This document shows positions 1 through 12,600 of a stretch of DNA of 64,000 bases, piece by piece. Position 1 is the first letter of the stretch. Each line of letters begins with the position of its first letter. The notes beneath the pieces were generated by a model. That model was not told the origin of the DNA and did not search any database. It saw nothing but the letters and a program-made list of their open reading frames with translations. The stretch is from Capitella teleta (taxonomy: Eukaryota > Annelida > Polychaeta > Capitellidae): positions 162,246-226,245 of the forward strand of contig KB300511.1 in the NCBI GenBank assembly GCA_000328365.1, read 5' to 3'. The position numbers and the translations under genes were made by a program.

Positions 1-577
1 TGCATTGCGCCTATGGGAGAATGGCTTCCATTGCGAAGTATAGAAGGCAAACGTCAGCTGATGGCTTGGTTTGGCTGATGGCTGATTGGTCCCGTTCCCC
101 TCGGGAAGCTATCGATTTCAGCCAATCAGAGCAGATCATCTTCGCCATAAAAGGACATCTCTGTTGTTTACGAAACGAAAGCGCATGCGTGGTGCACTCT
201 GGCTGACCTTTTTACTGTTTCAGGATGAGAAACATGGTAGGTGTCCTAGAAAATCGCTTGTTAAAATAAGAAAAATAGCGAAAAATATTTTTTTTTCGCG
301 CCTGACTGGTGGCAAAATGATTATTCTATCTATTTCCGAAAAGAAAACAAAAAAATATCCAGGGGTTTAGTCGCAGGACACGCTGATATGACGAGGCCCA
401 TTGTAAAAGATGGGGAACTCTGTGTTTCATCACAGCTCATGACGTCACGCCTAGTTAGCAATATATCTCCCGCGAAATCGTTAGCGATGATATTTCTTGT
501 GTGGGCCAGGCATAGGAATCATTTTTGGTGCATCAAATAACGACTCAAAGTCCATTTTTAACCAGTTCTCCCTCCCT
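1..577 (-). mobile_element. TTAA-target non-autonomous element (MITE), copy A, cut by window start
   Basis: This stretch matches, in inverted orientation, the complete 694-bp copy at 32908-33601 along nearly all its length, with scattered substitutions and small indels. Its inner end reads CCCT followed by TTAA at 578-581, which is the same terminus and target site as the complete copy. The outer end lies beyond base 1. No transposase is encoded; short ORFs here are not conserved. TTAA target sites are typical of piggyBac and Kolobok transposons, so this is probably a non-autonomous relative of one of them. Confidence 0.8.
85..154 (+). promoter_or_regulatory. Promoter-like module inside the TTAA element (two CCAAT boxes and TATA-like box)
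   Basis: An inverted CCAAT box (ATTGG at 85-89), a forward CCAAT box (CCAAT at 122-126) and a TATA-like CATAAAAGG (146-154) lie within 70 bp. The same three motifs with similar spacing recur on the minus strand of the second copy near 33320-33400. The motifs and their conservation are seen directly; promoter activity is inference. Confidence 0.35.
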
Positions 578-1300
578 TTAACGGGATGTAAGCGAGGATC
601 ATTCTGAATCATAACGGTCTGCTCAGTTACAGAGCTCACGCATGCGCAAGTACAAGATGGCGGGGTTTCGCAACGCCTCTTGATTTTTCATAACTTTGGG
701 AGGTTACTTTGCTTCCCACTGTCTATCCAGTACATGTATTGCACAACCCATCGGGAAGGACCAGGCCCATTTCGGGCCAGTGAACCAGAGCGGAGACAGA
801 GTGGTGACGTCAGGAAGATCGTATCACGAATACCCACGTGCTTCGGACCTTGTGGACCCAGCTGAGGGACCTTCTGGAGAAGGATGGACTTCCTTGACGC
901 CACATTGCTACGTTTCCAATCTGAAGACAAGTCCTGATACAAAAGGACTGTAATATTGTAAACTGAACTGAACTACATAGATAACATACGATATTCTGTG
1001 GTTTCATAACGGTCTCAATGGCTTTCTGGGCGAAATCTAGAAGAGGCCAGTGCTCCGACTTTAGAACACTCGGCGTTATGATTCATGTTTCAGAAGGAAC
1101 ATGGATCAAAATAACGATTAGTACAATTATGGAAACGAGCGTCCTCCTATTATTATACTAGATGAGACAACGCTCATAAAAAGCAATCCTTATGCGCCAA
1201 CCACTGCGATGAAAACCCTTTTATATGTCTCATATAACATTAACATCTATGAATGATCTCTGGACCCAATCAATCTCTCTATACAGAGTGGGCCAAAAGT
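578..1300. other. Intergenic stretch without recognisable gene
   Basis: No reading frame with recognisable domains was found. Short overlapping ORFs on both strands near 680-1000 lack similarity to known families and are probably chance. The sequence is unremarkable AT-rich DNA next to the TTAA element. Confidence 0.5.
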
Positions 1301-1329
1301 ACATGTAGTCTTATCTACTCCATGTTAAC

Positions 1330-1790
1330 ATGACAGTGACCAACACTGTGAGAGCAGGCTACTGCCAACTGCGACGCATCAGCAGAGTCAGAAATGCGAT
1401 GGACCAAGACACATGCGCCAAAGTTGTGAACGCCACCATTACCTCCCGTCAGGACTATCATAACGGCCTCCTGGCAGGTAGTTATGATACTACGCTCCGT
1501 CCTCTACAACAACCGCAGAATAACACAGCCCGTATGCTGACCAGGACACATCAAGGAGACCACATTACCCCCGTGCTTCGTGAACTCACGCAACGTCATG
1601 CAGGCAGTCAAAGTGCAAGTCACCATGCTGCTATTCTGTGGAATGATCTCCCGATGCTTTTAAGACAACCGATGTCTATAAGGACTCTTTTAAGAAAAAG
1701 AAAAACAAAAAACAAAACTGAAGACGCACTTCTTCAATGTCTATTTTATTACGCAATGTTGATCCTGCATGTTTATTGTTATGTTTATTT
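1330..1790 (+). mobile_element. LINE (CR1/L2-like) 3' fragment, end of ORF2
   Basis: The translated frame has the hallmark C-terminal segment of a CR1/L2-type LINE polyprotein: a region after the reverse transcriptase with TSRQDYHNGLLAG (family pattern TSRLDYCNSLLYG), then a DHITPVLREL motif, and near the end ILWNDLP (family pattern LWNxLP). Residues expected between DHITPV and ILWNDLP are partly lost, so the copy is decayed. Only the last third or less of ORF2 is present, a typical 5'-truncated LINE. The (TTTA)n run at 1917-2030 lies just downstream, consistent with the short 3' tandem tails of this clade. Confidence 0.75.
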
Positions 1791-1914
1791 ATGACTCTAG
1801 TCATATCCTGTTTTACTGTTTTACTTCTGCATTTTAATTTCACTTGTTTTTATATGTTGATCGATGAGTGCTGTGAACACTTTTTGTTACCATTATTAGC
1901 ACTCGAATTCAAAT

Positions 1915-2030
<116 letters not shown>

Positions 2031-2403
2031 CAAAACTCTAAAATTTGCTAAAATGTTTCAATTATAAAAAAAAAAAAAAAAACACACACACAAACAAAAC
2101 AATAATAATAAGTTAATAATTACCTCATATGAATTGACTGTGTCATCCTTCGCCCATTTATGCAAAGAAATCAAAGAAAAAGTTTATTTTGAATAAAAAA
2201 GGAGCATTTGAATGCGAGTTGTGTGTGATCGCGAAGAGCTTGTTTAGTAAGATAAATCAGATGAGGCCCTGAACGAACATTAAGGAATTCCATCTCTTGT
2301 ATGGCGCTTTAATACAAAATCTCTAGTTTGTTTTGATTTTAGGAGATAGACATTAGTGCTACTGTCACAACAATAGCACTCTATAACAAAACAATAGCAT
2401 TAT

Positions 2404-2449
2404 AAGGGAGTCGGATTAATAAAAATTGGATTAATGAGGGTCGACTGTA
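2404..2449. repeat. Possible pogo/Tigger-like terminal fragment
   Basis: The sequence around 2427-2449 ends in GAGGGTCGACTGTA, which reversed gives TACAGTCGACCCTC. That resembles the terminal repeat of pogo-type Tc1/mariner elements (TA target, CAGT start). No opposite terminus was located, so this is at best a fragment. Confidence 0.3.
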
Positions 2450-2840
2450 GAAGGTATGAGATGTAATTTTGTATTTTCTTGTACATGCGTAATTAGTTTA
2501 TGTTGCTAAACCATATGCGTCAATTTAAGATTTTAAAGCAGAATTGTGCCACCATTGAGTAACACGAACTAATATTTATTGATGTGATTACGCTCACTAT
2601 TAGTGTTCATCAATACAAGTAACTTAATAAAAAAATTTCCTTGGTCACCTCTATAATTGATTCCTTACTGATGATGCTTTTTTTTTATTTTTGCTGTAAC
2701 ATATTGAGGAAATTATTTATCGTCATGGGCGAATGCCACTGCAATACATTATATTAATTATTGTAAATTAATTACTTCGTGTATGGCATAATTGTACCCA
2801 CCCCCCCCCCCCCCCCAAAAAAAAAATATTTAAAAAAAAT

Positions 2841-2945
<105 letters not shown>

Positions 2946-3637
2946 TCATGGATATTACAGTTTGAATAATCGATGAAATGTTATGTAACTGTTTCCGCGG
3001 TTAATGTATTACCACTGCAACACAAGCTGCTGTCCCGCTGGTACCCCAAGTGAGTTCACAATGACTGAAATGCTATCTATTGAGAATAGAGGCACCTGGT
3101 ACATCGTTGGGCAAGTGTTGGTTAATGTACAAGTGTCTTTTCACTTTCGTATTAAATTTTCAAATCAATACCAACTAGTCCTATGGAGTAGTGTGGTCGT
3201 TAATTTTGTGGTTGTGCCATTTTGGAATCTTTGTGTGGGGTCATGCGTTCAAGGAAGTTTTGGTTGTTGTGGATATGACTCCGTCCAGGTACTTGATTGA
3301 CCCGTTTACATGTACCTCGGGTTATTTCACACCTTTGCTGATGATAGACAATTGTGCGTTACGATGGTTTGAGCTGTGCACTCTTCCAAAAGTCTTCTGT
3401 TGGCCATATGTATGTTGTATCAACCATCATAATCCATTACTTACTCACCGGCTGCGTGATTTCCATTCAACGACATTTCAGTCTTGAAGACTGAAAGCGA
3501 AGAGCTTGTTCATGAATACAAAGACAATCAAATGGTGGCCAGCATTGATAACTCTTTTGTCTTAACGCGGTCCCCATCAGCATGTAGTCGTTTGAGCTGA
3601 TAGTTCATTCGCTTGCACATAAAAATATAGTCATAAC

Positions 3638-4335
3638 TCAACCATGAATATCACATAGCAATTGCACAGTTGCAAAATCCGGTATAACTGGACAGCAGTT
3701 CTGGACTTCATCCAGTTGGATCAAAATTAACAAGCGAGCGCTGCGCACGGGCGTTGTCTTGGTCGTAGACCTACAGCTCCGAATGAGGAAAGCCCTGAAA
3801 GGAACAAGGTGAGGGATGATGAGGATTTCGTTGACGTATCGTCGGGAAGTCAAATTTCCATTAATAAAGACCGATTCGGATTGATGTTTACAGGTAGTGG
3901 TCGCTCACACCATCACACTGGGCCCTCCACATCGGTTGTTTCCCTCAACACAAACAGCTGCGTTCTCTCGCCTCGTCTAATCCACACACGACGTCTTCCG
4001 TCAGAGAAAACCACGCTGTTCCACCTCTCGCGAGTCTCTCTGACTGGCCCATCTGAGGCGTCTCTGGCGGAGTGGACGGGTCAGGATTGGACCTCGGAAT
4101 GGGCGGCGAGCAGTGAGTTCAGCATCGTGAAGTCGTCGCCGAACCGTGTTCGCACCTATCAGGCGACCATGCAACCCAATTTCGACGGCTGGAGATGCAG
4201 TGGCTGGGAGGAATCGGTTCCGGAGATTCCGGATCCGGATGGCTCTGTCCTGGCGTCTATTGGTCACCCTAACCCTTCCTGTCCTGGCTCTGTCTCGGAC
4301 AGCATCCGTTTCACGCACTCGCAATCATAGCCGGG
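3638..4335 (-). pseudogene. Tc1/mariner transposase remnant
   Basis: On the minus strand the frame at 4001-4324 reads like the N-terminal helix-turn-helix and linker of a Tc1 transposase: a TGRVRVT segment, an arginine-rich RNRF segment, and then TVRRRLHDAELTARRPFRG followed by ILTRPLRQRRLRWA, all standard Tc1 landmarks. A second minus-strand frame at 3638-3853 carries RRYVNEIL and further residues resembling the region round the second catalytic Asp (family pattern YRDEIL then FQQDNARPH). The stretch between the two, which should hold the first catalytic Asp, is scrambled. The copy needs more than one frame and has lost its catalytic core, so it is inactive. I did not find terminal repeats. 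Confidence 0.75.
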
Positions 4336-4349
4336 ATATTCTTGAGGGT

Positions 4350-4805
4350 TGACGCCAAAATGACGAGAAATCTGTCCATTCCCGCACGCAGCATCCCAAT
4401 TGCCTCCCATCGCTGTGCCTCTGTTAGATGTGGCGTCGCAAAAATCAAGGTGGCAAATGGTCGAAGCATGGATACAGATTACTCACACACAAAGTGAAAT
4501 CGACACATTTGTTATGAGGGTAAATTTTGTGTGAAACCCCTGATTGTCTGTTGCTCTATGTACAAGACTGAAATCGACACATCATGTCAATTTCGAAGCC
4601 GCCACAGTCCACATCTGGACCCCGTTTAATAATATTTCCATAATTGATCAAGTTATATGTATCTTTGTTGTTTTGCGTTTCTTTTGTTGTACAATAAACA
4701 ATCATTTTTTACAATCATTTCCTGATATCGAATGAAGTCAAGAATAAGCTATAGAAAAATCATGGTTGATGTTACATGTACGGCTATAGGCTTGTTGCAT
4801 TAAGT

Positions 4806-4840
<35 letters not shown>

Positions 4841-5960
4841 CCTTCTAAGTACATACGTTATTACCATAAATGTTTTGTACAAATAGCATCCAATATAGAC
4901 GTTTAATTAGCCGAATGCGCAAATGGAGTACATGCAAACTGCATGCTTGGGAGAGTTCGAGAGTATTTTTGAGAGTTTCTATTTGTTAGATGGCATCAGC
5001 AATGGCTGTTTAAGCCATGGCCATAACAATTAGAACATTTCATAAAATATGCAAATGAGAAACGGTGTCTCGCATACATAAAGCACATTACATATATATG
5101 TAAGTATTTTGGCAAAATATTCTCGCAAGGTAAAAACAATCTGTTCACTGAACCATATTGACCAGAGCATATTGACCCCATGCAGTGACCTAGATGACTG
5201 GCACCCTTAAATCTTTTAAAAGGGCCACGCGGCAATCTGATGGCAGCCATTACATAACTTGTGTAAAACGGATCTGCGCTGAGGCTGAGAAAACATCCCG
5301 AGTGAGTATGAATTATTCACACCGCGTTTGAGTATATTGGACGGCTTTGGCATCACCTAGTACTAGTCATCATACTCATTTACAACCAAACGTTATTTTA
5401 GCCCAAGTTCTAAAAGTTGATGGCGTTTGAGCATGGTCGATCAAACGAACGTTGCATCAAATATGTTATGATATAACAGGTTAAAGGTCATATCAGTTTC
5501 TGGCTTAGCATTTCACAGGTTCCCTGGTCATATATATAGTGACACAGGCACACACCGATGACAGGTGGTATCTCATTGGCTGCTATTTATAGTAATATTT
5601 AGTCAACTGGTCGTATTCAGCAAATACTGTGAATTCCAAGGATGTTAATATGGAGATCATTGGTGAATTCATCTTAGGAATTCCGAGTGACGTCATGTGA
5701 AATTGAATGAAATGGATGTACCAAAATAGGGGAGATATTTTATGTGTGCCGGTGTTTCTTTTCAGTAGCGCCGGAGACCAGTGAAGCTAAGCATACGCGC
5801 AACAATTTAAGCCAAGGCACTAGGTGATGGCAGAAACACTGTATGTCAGCACCAATCGGCCACCACCCCTCACATTGAAATACATTTATCCCTAAATACT
5901 GTTTGTGTCAATGTACATGCATCTATAATTATTGTAATGCTTTAATTTCTTTTCTTTTTT
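4350..5960. other. Intergenic region upstream of the sulfotransferase gene
   Basis: It contains a poly-T run (about 4808-4840) and ordinary AT-rich DNA. No ORF shows a recognisable domain. The 3' part, up to the first coding ATG at 5975, must contain the promoter and 5' UTR of the sulfotransferase gene. A pyrimidine-rich tract ending in TTTTTTAG just before 5964 looks like a splice acceptor, so a non-coding first exon may lie further upstream. Confidence 0.45.
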
Positions 5961-5974
5961 TAGTGTGAATTGGT

Positions 5975-8207
5975 ATGATGACGATATTTACATGGATCCC
6001 TTGCAAAAACTGCAGGTAATTAAATATTTATGCATACCCGCTACTTGCACTTTATACTAAAAGTAATGTATATTAATTTTCGCTATTTAAAGCTTCTGGT
6101 CACTTGGATTAACTTACAGTAATCCCAAATAAATACAACATGTATAAGTTTGAGACATCATTTTCAACAGACCTCGTAATACACAGGTTATAATAGCATG
6201 GTAGGCATCCATAAATCCATACAATTCGCCTTTTTTTTTTTCGCCATACAAACCCTTATTTTCAGCATCATTCTCTTTCTCCCTTGGTGGCCCATGACTA
6301 ATGTCATATGTTTTGCAGGACATTCGCCAAAAATTATCCCTGGTTGATAATCATCACACTTTCTTTTGCTTTGCTGAGAGAAATCCACAAAGAGGAAGTG
6401 GTCGTTGTGATCAAAGAAACCCCACCACCAACTGAGATACCTCTTCAGGGCGATATCAGTAGAGAGGTAAATTAGGTTGGCTCTGTGTCATTTTCCTCAG
6501 CATTATTGCACGTTATACATTAATTAATGCAGATTTATCTTGGTTTTTTTTTTTTTTTTTTTTCATCATCATCATTACCACTCCATTCATGCCCATTTTG
6601 ACTTACAACCACCAAGGAAATATTTTGTTCTAAAGGAAAAGAAAGCTAATAATGTTTTTGTTTTTAATGCATGCATGCCCATTAGTACGCGTTAGTTACT
6701 GCTAGTACCACGCAAAACATGTGCAAAATAATAACTCATGTCTCAAATAGCAGGTCAAACCAGACGATGTCGTCGTTATGGGTGAGGATAGCGAGGACGA
6801 CTATGCCGACGAAAGAGAGCAGCAAGGTCACGGCATCCAGAAGGTCGTTTTAGTGACGCCATACCGCGGGGGCTCGACATTCCTTGGCGAGTTATTCAAC
6901 CAGCACCCGGACGCGTTTTATTGGTTTGAACCTTTGACCCAGATTGCCTTCGACTTCAAGCACAGCATCAAAGCAAACTCACCATTCCAATACGACAACG
7001 GAACACTCAGGTACCCACCCATCAAAGCTTATCATTGCTGGTATATAGATATGGAGATTAGCTTGCATATAAATTATATTGGACATCGGTCTATCCCCCT
7101 ATTGGCGAAGAAATGGTCGTAGCGCGTTCCCTATGTGAGCCACTTGCAGTTTCACACGAATTATAAAATGCATGTACACGCGTCTATCCGATATAAAATT
7201 CATTCTATAATAACTCAATTGCAATCGAAATACTGATTTCCAAAATCAAAACATCAAGATACATATATGCACGATTTATTAATGACTTAAGATAATATCC
7301 GTCTATTCAAGTATTGATACCGCTTGACAAGCACATCGCCCGGTTTTTATGTGATATGGCTGAACAACATTATTTATTTATGATTATATATATTCAGTAT
7401 TGTGTAATAACATGCAATTGCCATTTTCACTCTCGCGTTGAATCCTGCTTTATTTTCAGGGAACTGCCTGGAAGCTTCTCAAAGGCTCTACGGGACACTC
7501 TAAGCAACATCCTGAATTGCAGGTTGAGCGAAGTCAGCCAGAAGGTTCTGAAACATTACTTTGTGACGAAAATGGACAAATCAAAGAAAATGGCGCCCTA
7601 CCGAGAATGTTTAAACGGCAGCAACAATCACGAGAAAGTGAAAACGTGTCTCCCGAAGCTGCAAACCAAGTGCGTGACGTCATCATTGCGGGTCATTAAA
7701 ACCATTCGGTATTTAGTTCATATGACCGATGACCTCTTAAAGCAAGATCCAACGGTCAAGGTCATTCACTACGTACGAGACCCAAGGGGAATTTTGTTAT
7801 CCGTTTGGGAGTTGGAAAAGAAACGCGGCATCAGTTATGACGAACAGATGCAGCACGCAAGTACATTGTGTCAAAGGCTACACGTTGATTCCAAAGCCTT
7901 CCAAAGACTTAAAACATTACACCCCGACAATTTCTACCAACAGCGATATGAAGATTTATCCAACGAGCCTGAAAAATTCACAAAGGACATTTTTCGCTTC
8001 TTGGATGTCGTGTATCCTCCAAGTGTGTCTGATTGGATTGAGAAGAACACTCGCGTAGACGGTGGTCGTGTTGGAGGCATGTCAGTGATCAAACGGAACT
8101 CATCGGCTGTGGCTTCCAGGTGGCACACTGTTCTGAGTGCCGAGGAGCAGATGATCATTACATCAGAGTGCTCTCAAGTCCTCAAAGATTATAAATATTC
8201 CATCTGA
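5975..8207 (+). CDS. Carbohydrate sulfotransferase (CHST1/3-like, type II Golgi membrane enzyme), 4 exons
   Basis: Exons 5975-6015, 6319-6466, 6754-7010 and 7460-8207 join in frame with GT-AG introns to about 397 residues. The enzyme should move sulfate from PAPS to a sugar hydroxyl of glycans in the Golgi lumen. The first two exons give a short cytosolic tail and one membrane anchor (NYPWLIIITLSFALL, about residues 18-32), as in type II Golgi enzymes. Exon 3 has the 5'-phosphosulfate-binding loop YRGGSTFLGELFNQHP, matching the RSGSSFxxxLFxxHP of galactose/GalNAc/GlcNAc 6-O-sulfotransferases, then the family's FEPL. Exon 4 has the 3'-phosphate-binding segment VIHYVRDPRG followed by SVWEL, and RYEDL. 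YRGGS in place of the usual RSGSS is a small departure. Two ATGs in tandem (5975, 5978) could start translation. Subfamily and acceptor sugar cannot be decided by eye. Confidence 0.85.
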
Positions 8208-9612
8208 TTCGTCCCAAACATTGGATTCATATTTATATTAAATCAAAGTTAGAGGACGGCGACATGCAACCACATCGAGGATTTGGTTCATAGTTTTGTG
8301 CAACTAGCCACCACGCTTGTGTTCGGGATCGAAGGCTGCCTTCGTGTAATTGTGTTATATAGTCAGAGCTCGGAAAAAAAAAAAAAAAAAAAAAAAAAGA
8401 CTAACCCGAGTCAAGCAGGAGTCAAGCAGGAGTGATGTTGTAGCTAATAATATGAATTAATTGCCATCACTATTATTATTACAATATAGAAAAGCCCATG
8501 TTAAACGGGGACTGGCGCTCGAGCTGACCGTTCCGAATCGCACAATGCGCTCGCGAGGCGAAAGACATCGGTCCCATAGGCTTTTGCCCACGTGTCCTCT
8601 CTCATTATTCTTCTATCTCATTATTCCTCCTCTATGGTAATGTTATTAGAAAAAGGTAGATTGAATAAAAGGAAACAACATACGCTCGCATAATATATAT
8701 GAACAAATACTTAATCAAATTAATAAAACCATAAAATTATACAGGATTTGCAATAAAATAATATAATTGTTTGTATTGACACTTTATTTGTGTGGGCACT
8801 ACATTTCATAATAATTTACTGCTATGACCTTGACCTCGGTGCAAGCTCATTTAAATTCATGATTTCGTAAGATGTCTCAATTACTATTATGCAAGATGAC
8901 TTTTGACCTATAAATTTCTATCAGATTCACAGAATCACATGTACTATCAATGTGTGAAATTTGGTGAATTACACTTCAACGGCGCATAAAAAGTTGTTCA
9001 CGGACTTACAGAAAAAACAAAACAAAACAAAAAACACGTAAAGTAACATAAGGAAAATTTTTAATTTAAAATTTTCCTTAAAAAAGAAAAAGAAAAGAGG
9101 CATATAAAAAAGAATTGTTCGATTTATTTCAAGTCTGTCAGAGAATAACGCTCACAACATGAAAAAAAGAAAAGAAAAAAAGAAAAAAGAAAGTAAATTG
9201 GCTCACTGTACTGAATAATAACACAAAAAGACAAACATAGCTGGCGCCCCTACAGGACGATACGCACGACATGCACGTGACACAGAGGCGAAATGAACTA
9301 CTGGTCAGGAAAAAGAAAAATGTGCAAAAAAAAATATAAAAAAGTGAGATGAGCAAAATGGAGAAGAACAGCTATATAATTGAAAACAATAAAAACATTA
9401 CACATACAAAGTGGAGCAATATGGCGCCACACCCATGCTGCTGCATTGAGAAGAGGTTGAAACTTGATACAATAGAAGCTACACTGAGATCACAAGGTTC
9501 ATAAATACAATAAGGGTGAACAGCAGCTTCATAATGGCACAAATTAAATTATAAAAACATCAAAGCAGCCATGCGACGGCTTCAGCATAAAAAGCCAGTT
9601 CTCCCGCATGAC
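8208..9612. other. Region between the convergent sulfotransferase and SCAP genes
   Basis: It contains a poly-A run (about 8371-8398), A-rich low-complexity DNA at 9000-9200, and a 30-bp palindrome at 9050-9079. The two genes converge here, so both 3' UTRs lie inside. No coding frame is supported. Confidence 0.5.
9050..9079. repeat. 30-bp AT-rich near-perfect palindrome
   Basis: AAGGAAAATTTT and its reverse complement face each other across an AT-only centre. It could form a hairpin in the 3' region of either convergent gene; no family assigned. Confidence 0.7.
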
Positions 9613-12600
9613 TCAGTCAGATTTCTCCAGAACAGAAGGGAAGTGAATCACACAGACTTGGCTGCCGTAGTCACAGACAACAGTCGACTGATCAATGACG
9701 TGGATTTGACGAACAAATATCGACGAATCGTAGTCACCGAGAACAACATCGCGAAGAACTTCTCCCTTGCCTATGTCCCACAGATAGAGGCTTCCCTGGA
9801 AATGGACTCAAATTGGAAGAATAACCTTCATGACTGCAATTACCTGACCGCCGGTTAGCATGAGGTTGCTCGTGAGCATCGATACGCAGTTGATGTAACC
9901 CACTTCCTGGAATAACGATATTTGATTTAGGTTAAAACAGTTTGAGAATGAGATGACTTTAAAAAAGAGAACTTTACCATTTGAACCCAGTGCAGGAGAT
10001 GACCTTTGCACCGATCCCACACACACAGCCGGTCATCCACACCAGTACTGATGATGTAATTCTGCGTGGAGGTCACCGCGGTGACCCTTGACACTTCATG
10101 ACCTTGCAACTTGTGAACGCAGGCTCCAGTAAGCAGATCCCACACCCGGACGTCCCCATCATCAGACCCACTGATGGCGGCCAGCGGGTGAGAGCTGTCC
10201 AGACAGAGGGCGGTCACAGCGGCTGTGTGGCCGTGCAGGGTGTACAGGCAGAGGGAATCCTCCAGCCGAAACACCTGCAGAATTCAGCAAATATACCACA
10301 CACACATTTAGGCTTCAGCCCAGCCTACCTTGAGGGTGTGATCCTGACTGGCAGTGACGGCCCTTGCTCCTTGCGCCTTCAGAGATAGGATGGGCTGCTG
10401 GTGTGCGTGGGCGGAGGTGATGAGGGCCACGTGCAAAATGTCATCCCAGGATTTCATCTCTGGCGCTGACGACACAGATCCAGCTAAACACGGGATTAAA
10501 TCGATGAGATTTCGCCAAATAAGTGAGTGCTTACCTCTGCGGGTGTATGGTGAACGAGGAATGCGTGGAGATGAATTCGAGTGATTATGAACATTCATGA
10601 ATGTTTCCAATTCGTAGAAATCTAAAGTTCCGTTTAATCTTGCAGCCACGATTCTGGACGAAAATGAAAATTATGCCGATTAGAAATTAAATCACAGCAT
10701 CGCCTACTTGTTGCCAATGAAGCAAATAGCAGTTATTCCCACGTTGCTATGGTGATGGATGTATTTCAATTGGCCGGAAAATCCATCCCATAACTGAAAT
10801 AGAAAGGACAGTGATAGTTAATCCAAGCTGTTGGCATCCTTCGTTCTCACCTCAAGTCTTCCGTTACTACAGCCAACCACAATCAGGTTGTCTTTGCATT
10901 CTAAACACCAAACGGCCGGCGCTTTCTTGGCTGCAGACTTCTGCTCTGACCCCAGGATGTCAAAATCGAACTCTGAATCTGTAAGTTCAATCTCAAAGCT
11001 GTACGAATCAGATATCAAAAAGCTCTGGGGGTTAGGTGGCTCAACAGACGCTACTCAAAACCTGCGCAGTACTAATCTTTTGCAACTTATCAACCAAAGA
11101 TGGGTACAACAGGGTAAGTTCCAACTCTGTGTAAAAGGAGTTATGTATACGGTGTCAAATATACCTCAGTCCGGAGAAACTAGTTGCACAATCAAGTAGT
11201 TTATAACTCTACAATACTTTTGAAGATATATATTTACATTCAACTCAATTTGCCAAATAAAATGTCTCGCAGATTGTCTTAAAGCAGTGCATGATGATGT
11301 AATGGGAACTAATTAGAGAATACAATTATGAAACAAAGCCGCTTACCCATTGAGAAGGAGAGCCTGTCTTCAATCGTTTCATCCTCATCCTTCTTCTCTG
11401 AATTCTTCCGCCTCGATTGATAAATCTCTTTCTCCTTAACAGTCTGTTTATGCTCCTCAATCAGCGAATCAAACTGTGTGAAATCATATCCGGAACGCTG
11501 CAAATTTTCACTGCTAGCCGATGCTGGAAGTCTTTGAGGAATCGAAGCAAAGTTTGTGTCAACAGTTTCGCTAAAATCTGGCATAAAATTGGAGATTGCC
11601 AAATCGGCGCTTTTATGCCGCGAGTGTCCGAAAGGCTTAGCGAGAGCTGCTGATTTAGTGAGGAAGGAACTGCTGCGGGAACGACTGTCTGACGAGGGTT
11701 CAGGGGGAACGACCGAAGGGGTGACCCTAGTGGACAGCATGCTGCTCTCCATTTGGTTGAGGAAAACCGGAGGACTGGAGCCAAGGGGAGGCGAGGGGAT
11801 TGACTTGGGAAGCTCATGGTACTCTGCGTATAAGTCAGCGTCACTGTCGTCTATATTGCGACCGGTGGCTGGTTCCCGGGAGAGGGGAGGGGTCATGGGA
11901 ATGATGCTGAAATAGAGTAGAAAAAATTTTAAAAGGTGAAGCTTTATTGATATATTTCAATAAAATGAGTAAATTTCTTTGAGTTAAGCAAATCACAGAG
12001 TGGTTGCGCTTACTTTTGCCGGTTGATACTGGTCATAGGTTCCCCAGTGGCTGAATCCCAAACTCGGATTTGTCCGCCTAAACAAGAGCTGACCACAAAA
12101 GGACCGTCAGTCACAACGCATTCCACTTCCTAAGATAACAGCAATAGAATGGTTATCAATTTAAGCACACGGAAATCTCCCCACAAACCTGGCGGTGTCC
12201 CCGTAAAATGATGGGCAGAGACTCGCGGATCTTCTTGCAGTACTGAGCATCTTTCTTGCTCTTGCGGTTCCGGTTCCACGCGGATCTCCACTTGGCATAG
12301 CGTCTAGTGCACACGCACTTATAAAGCCAAATGAAGGAAAAAGTCACAATCATCACATTGGCAATCACAAACATAACAGTAGCGACAAGTTCTAGCGTCG
12401 TGCGGGGATACCGTGTGAGCCTCTGCAGCACAATGTCCAAGGGAGACGACTCGTTTGGCTGCATCCAGTCGGAGGTCTGCTGGTAAGTGCGAGAGGCTGC
12501 TTTCATCTCCTCCGCATGTCGAATGCGAATGGCTTCGGCCGGAGGAATAGCAGCGGAGAGGGCAATGGGGGGGAGGATGGTGATGTAACGGCCCTCTAGG

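Noticed and set aside
3809-4330. 173-codon plus-strand ORF
   Set aside because: It is antisense to the Tc1 transposase remnant, whose minus-strand frame carries the real family motifs.
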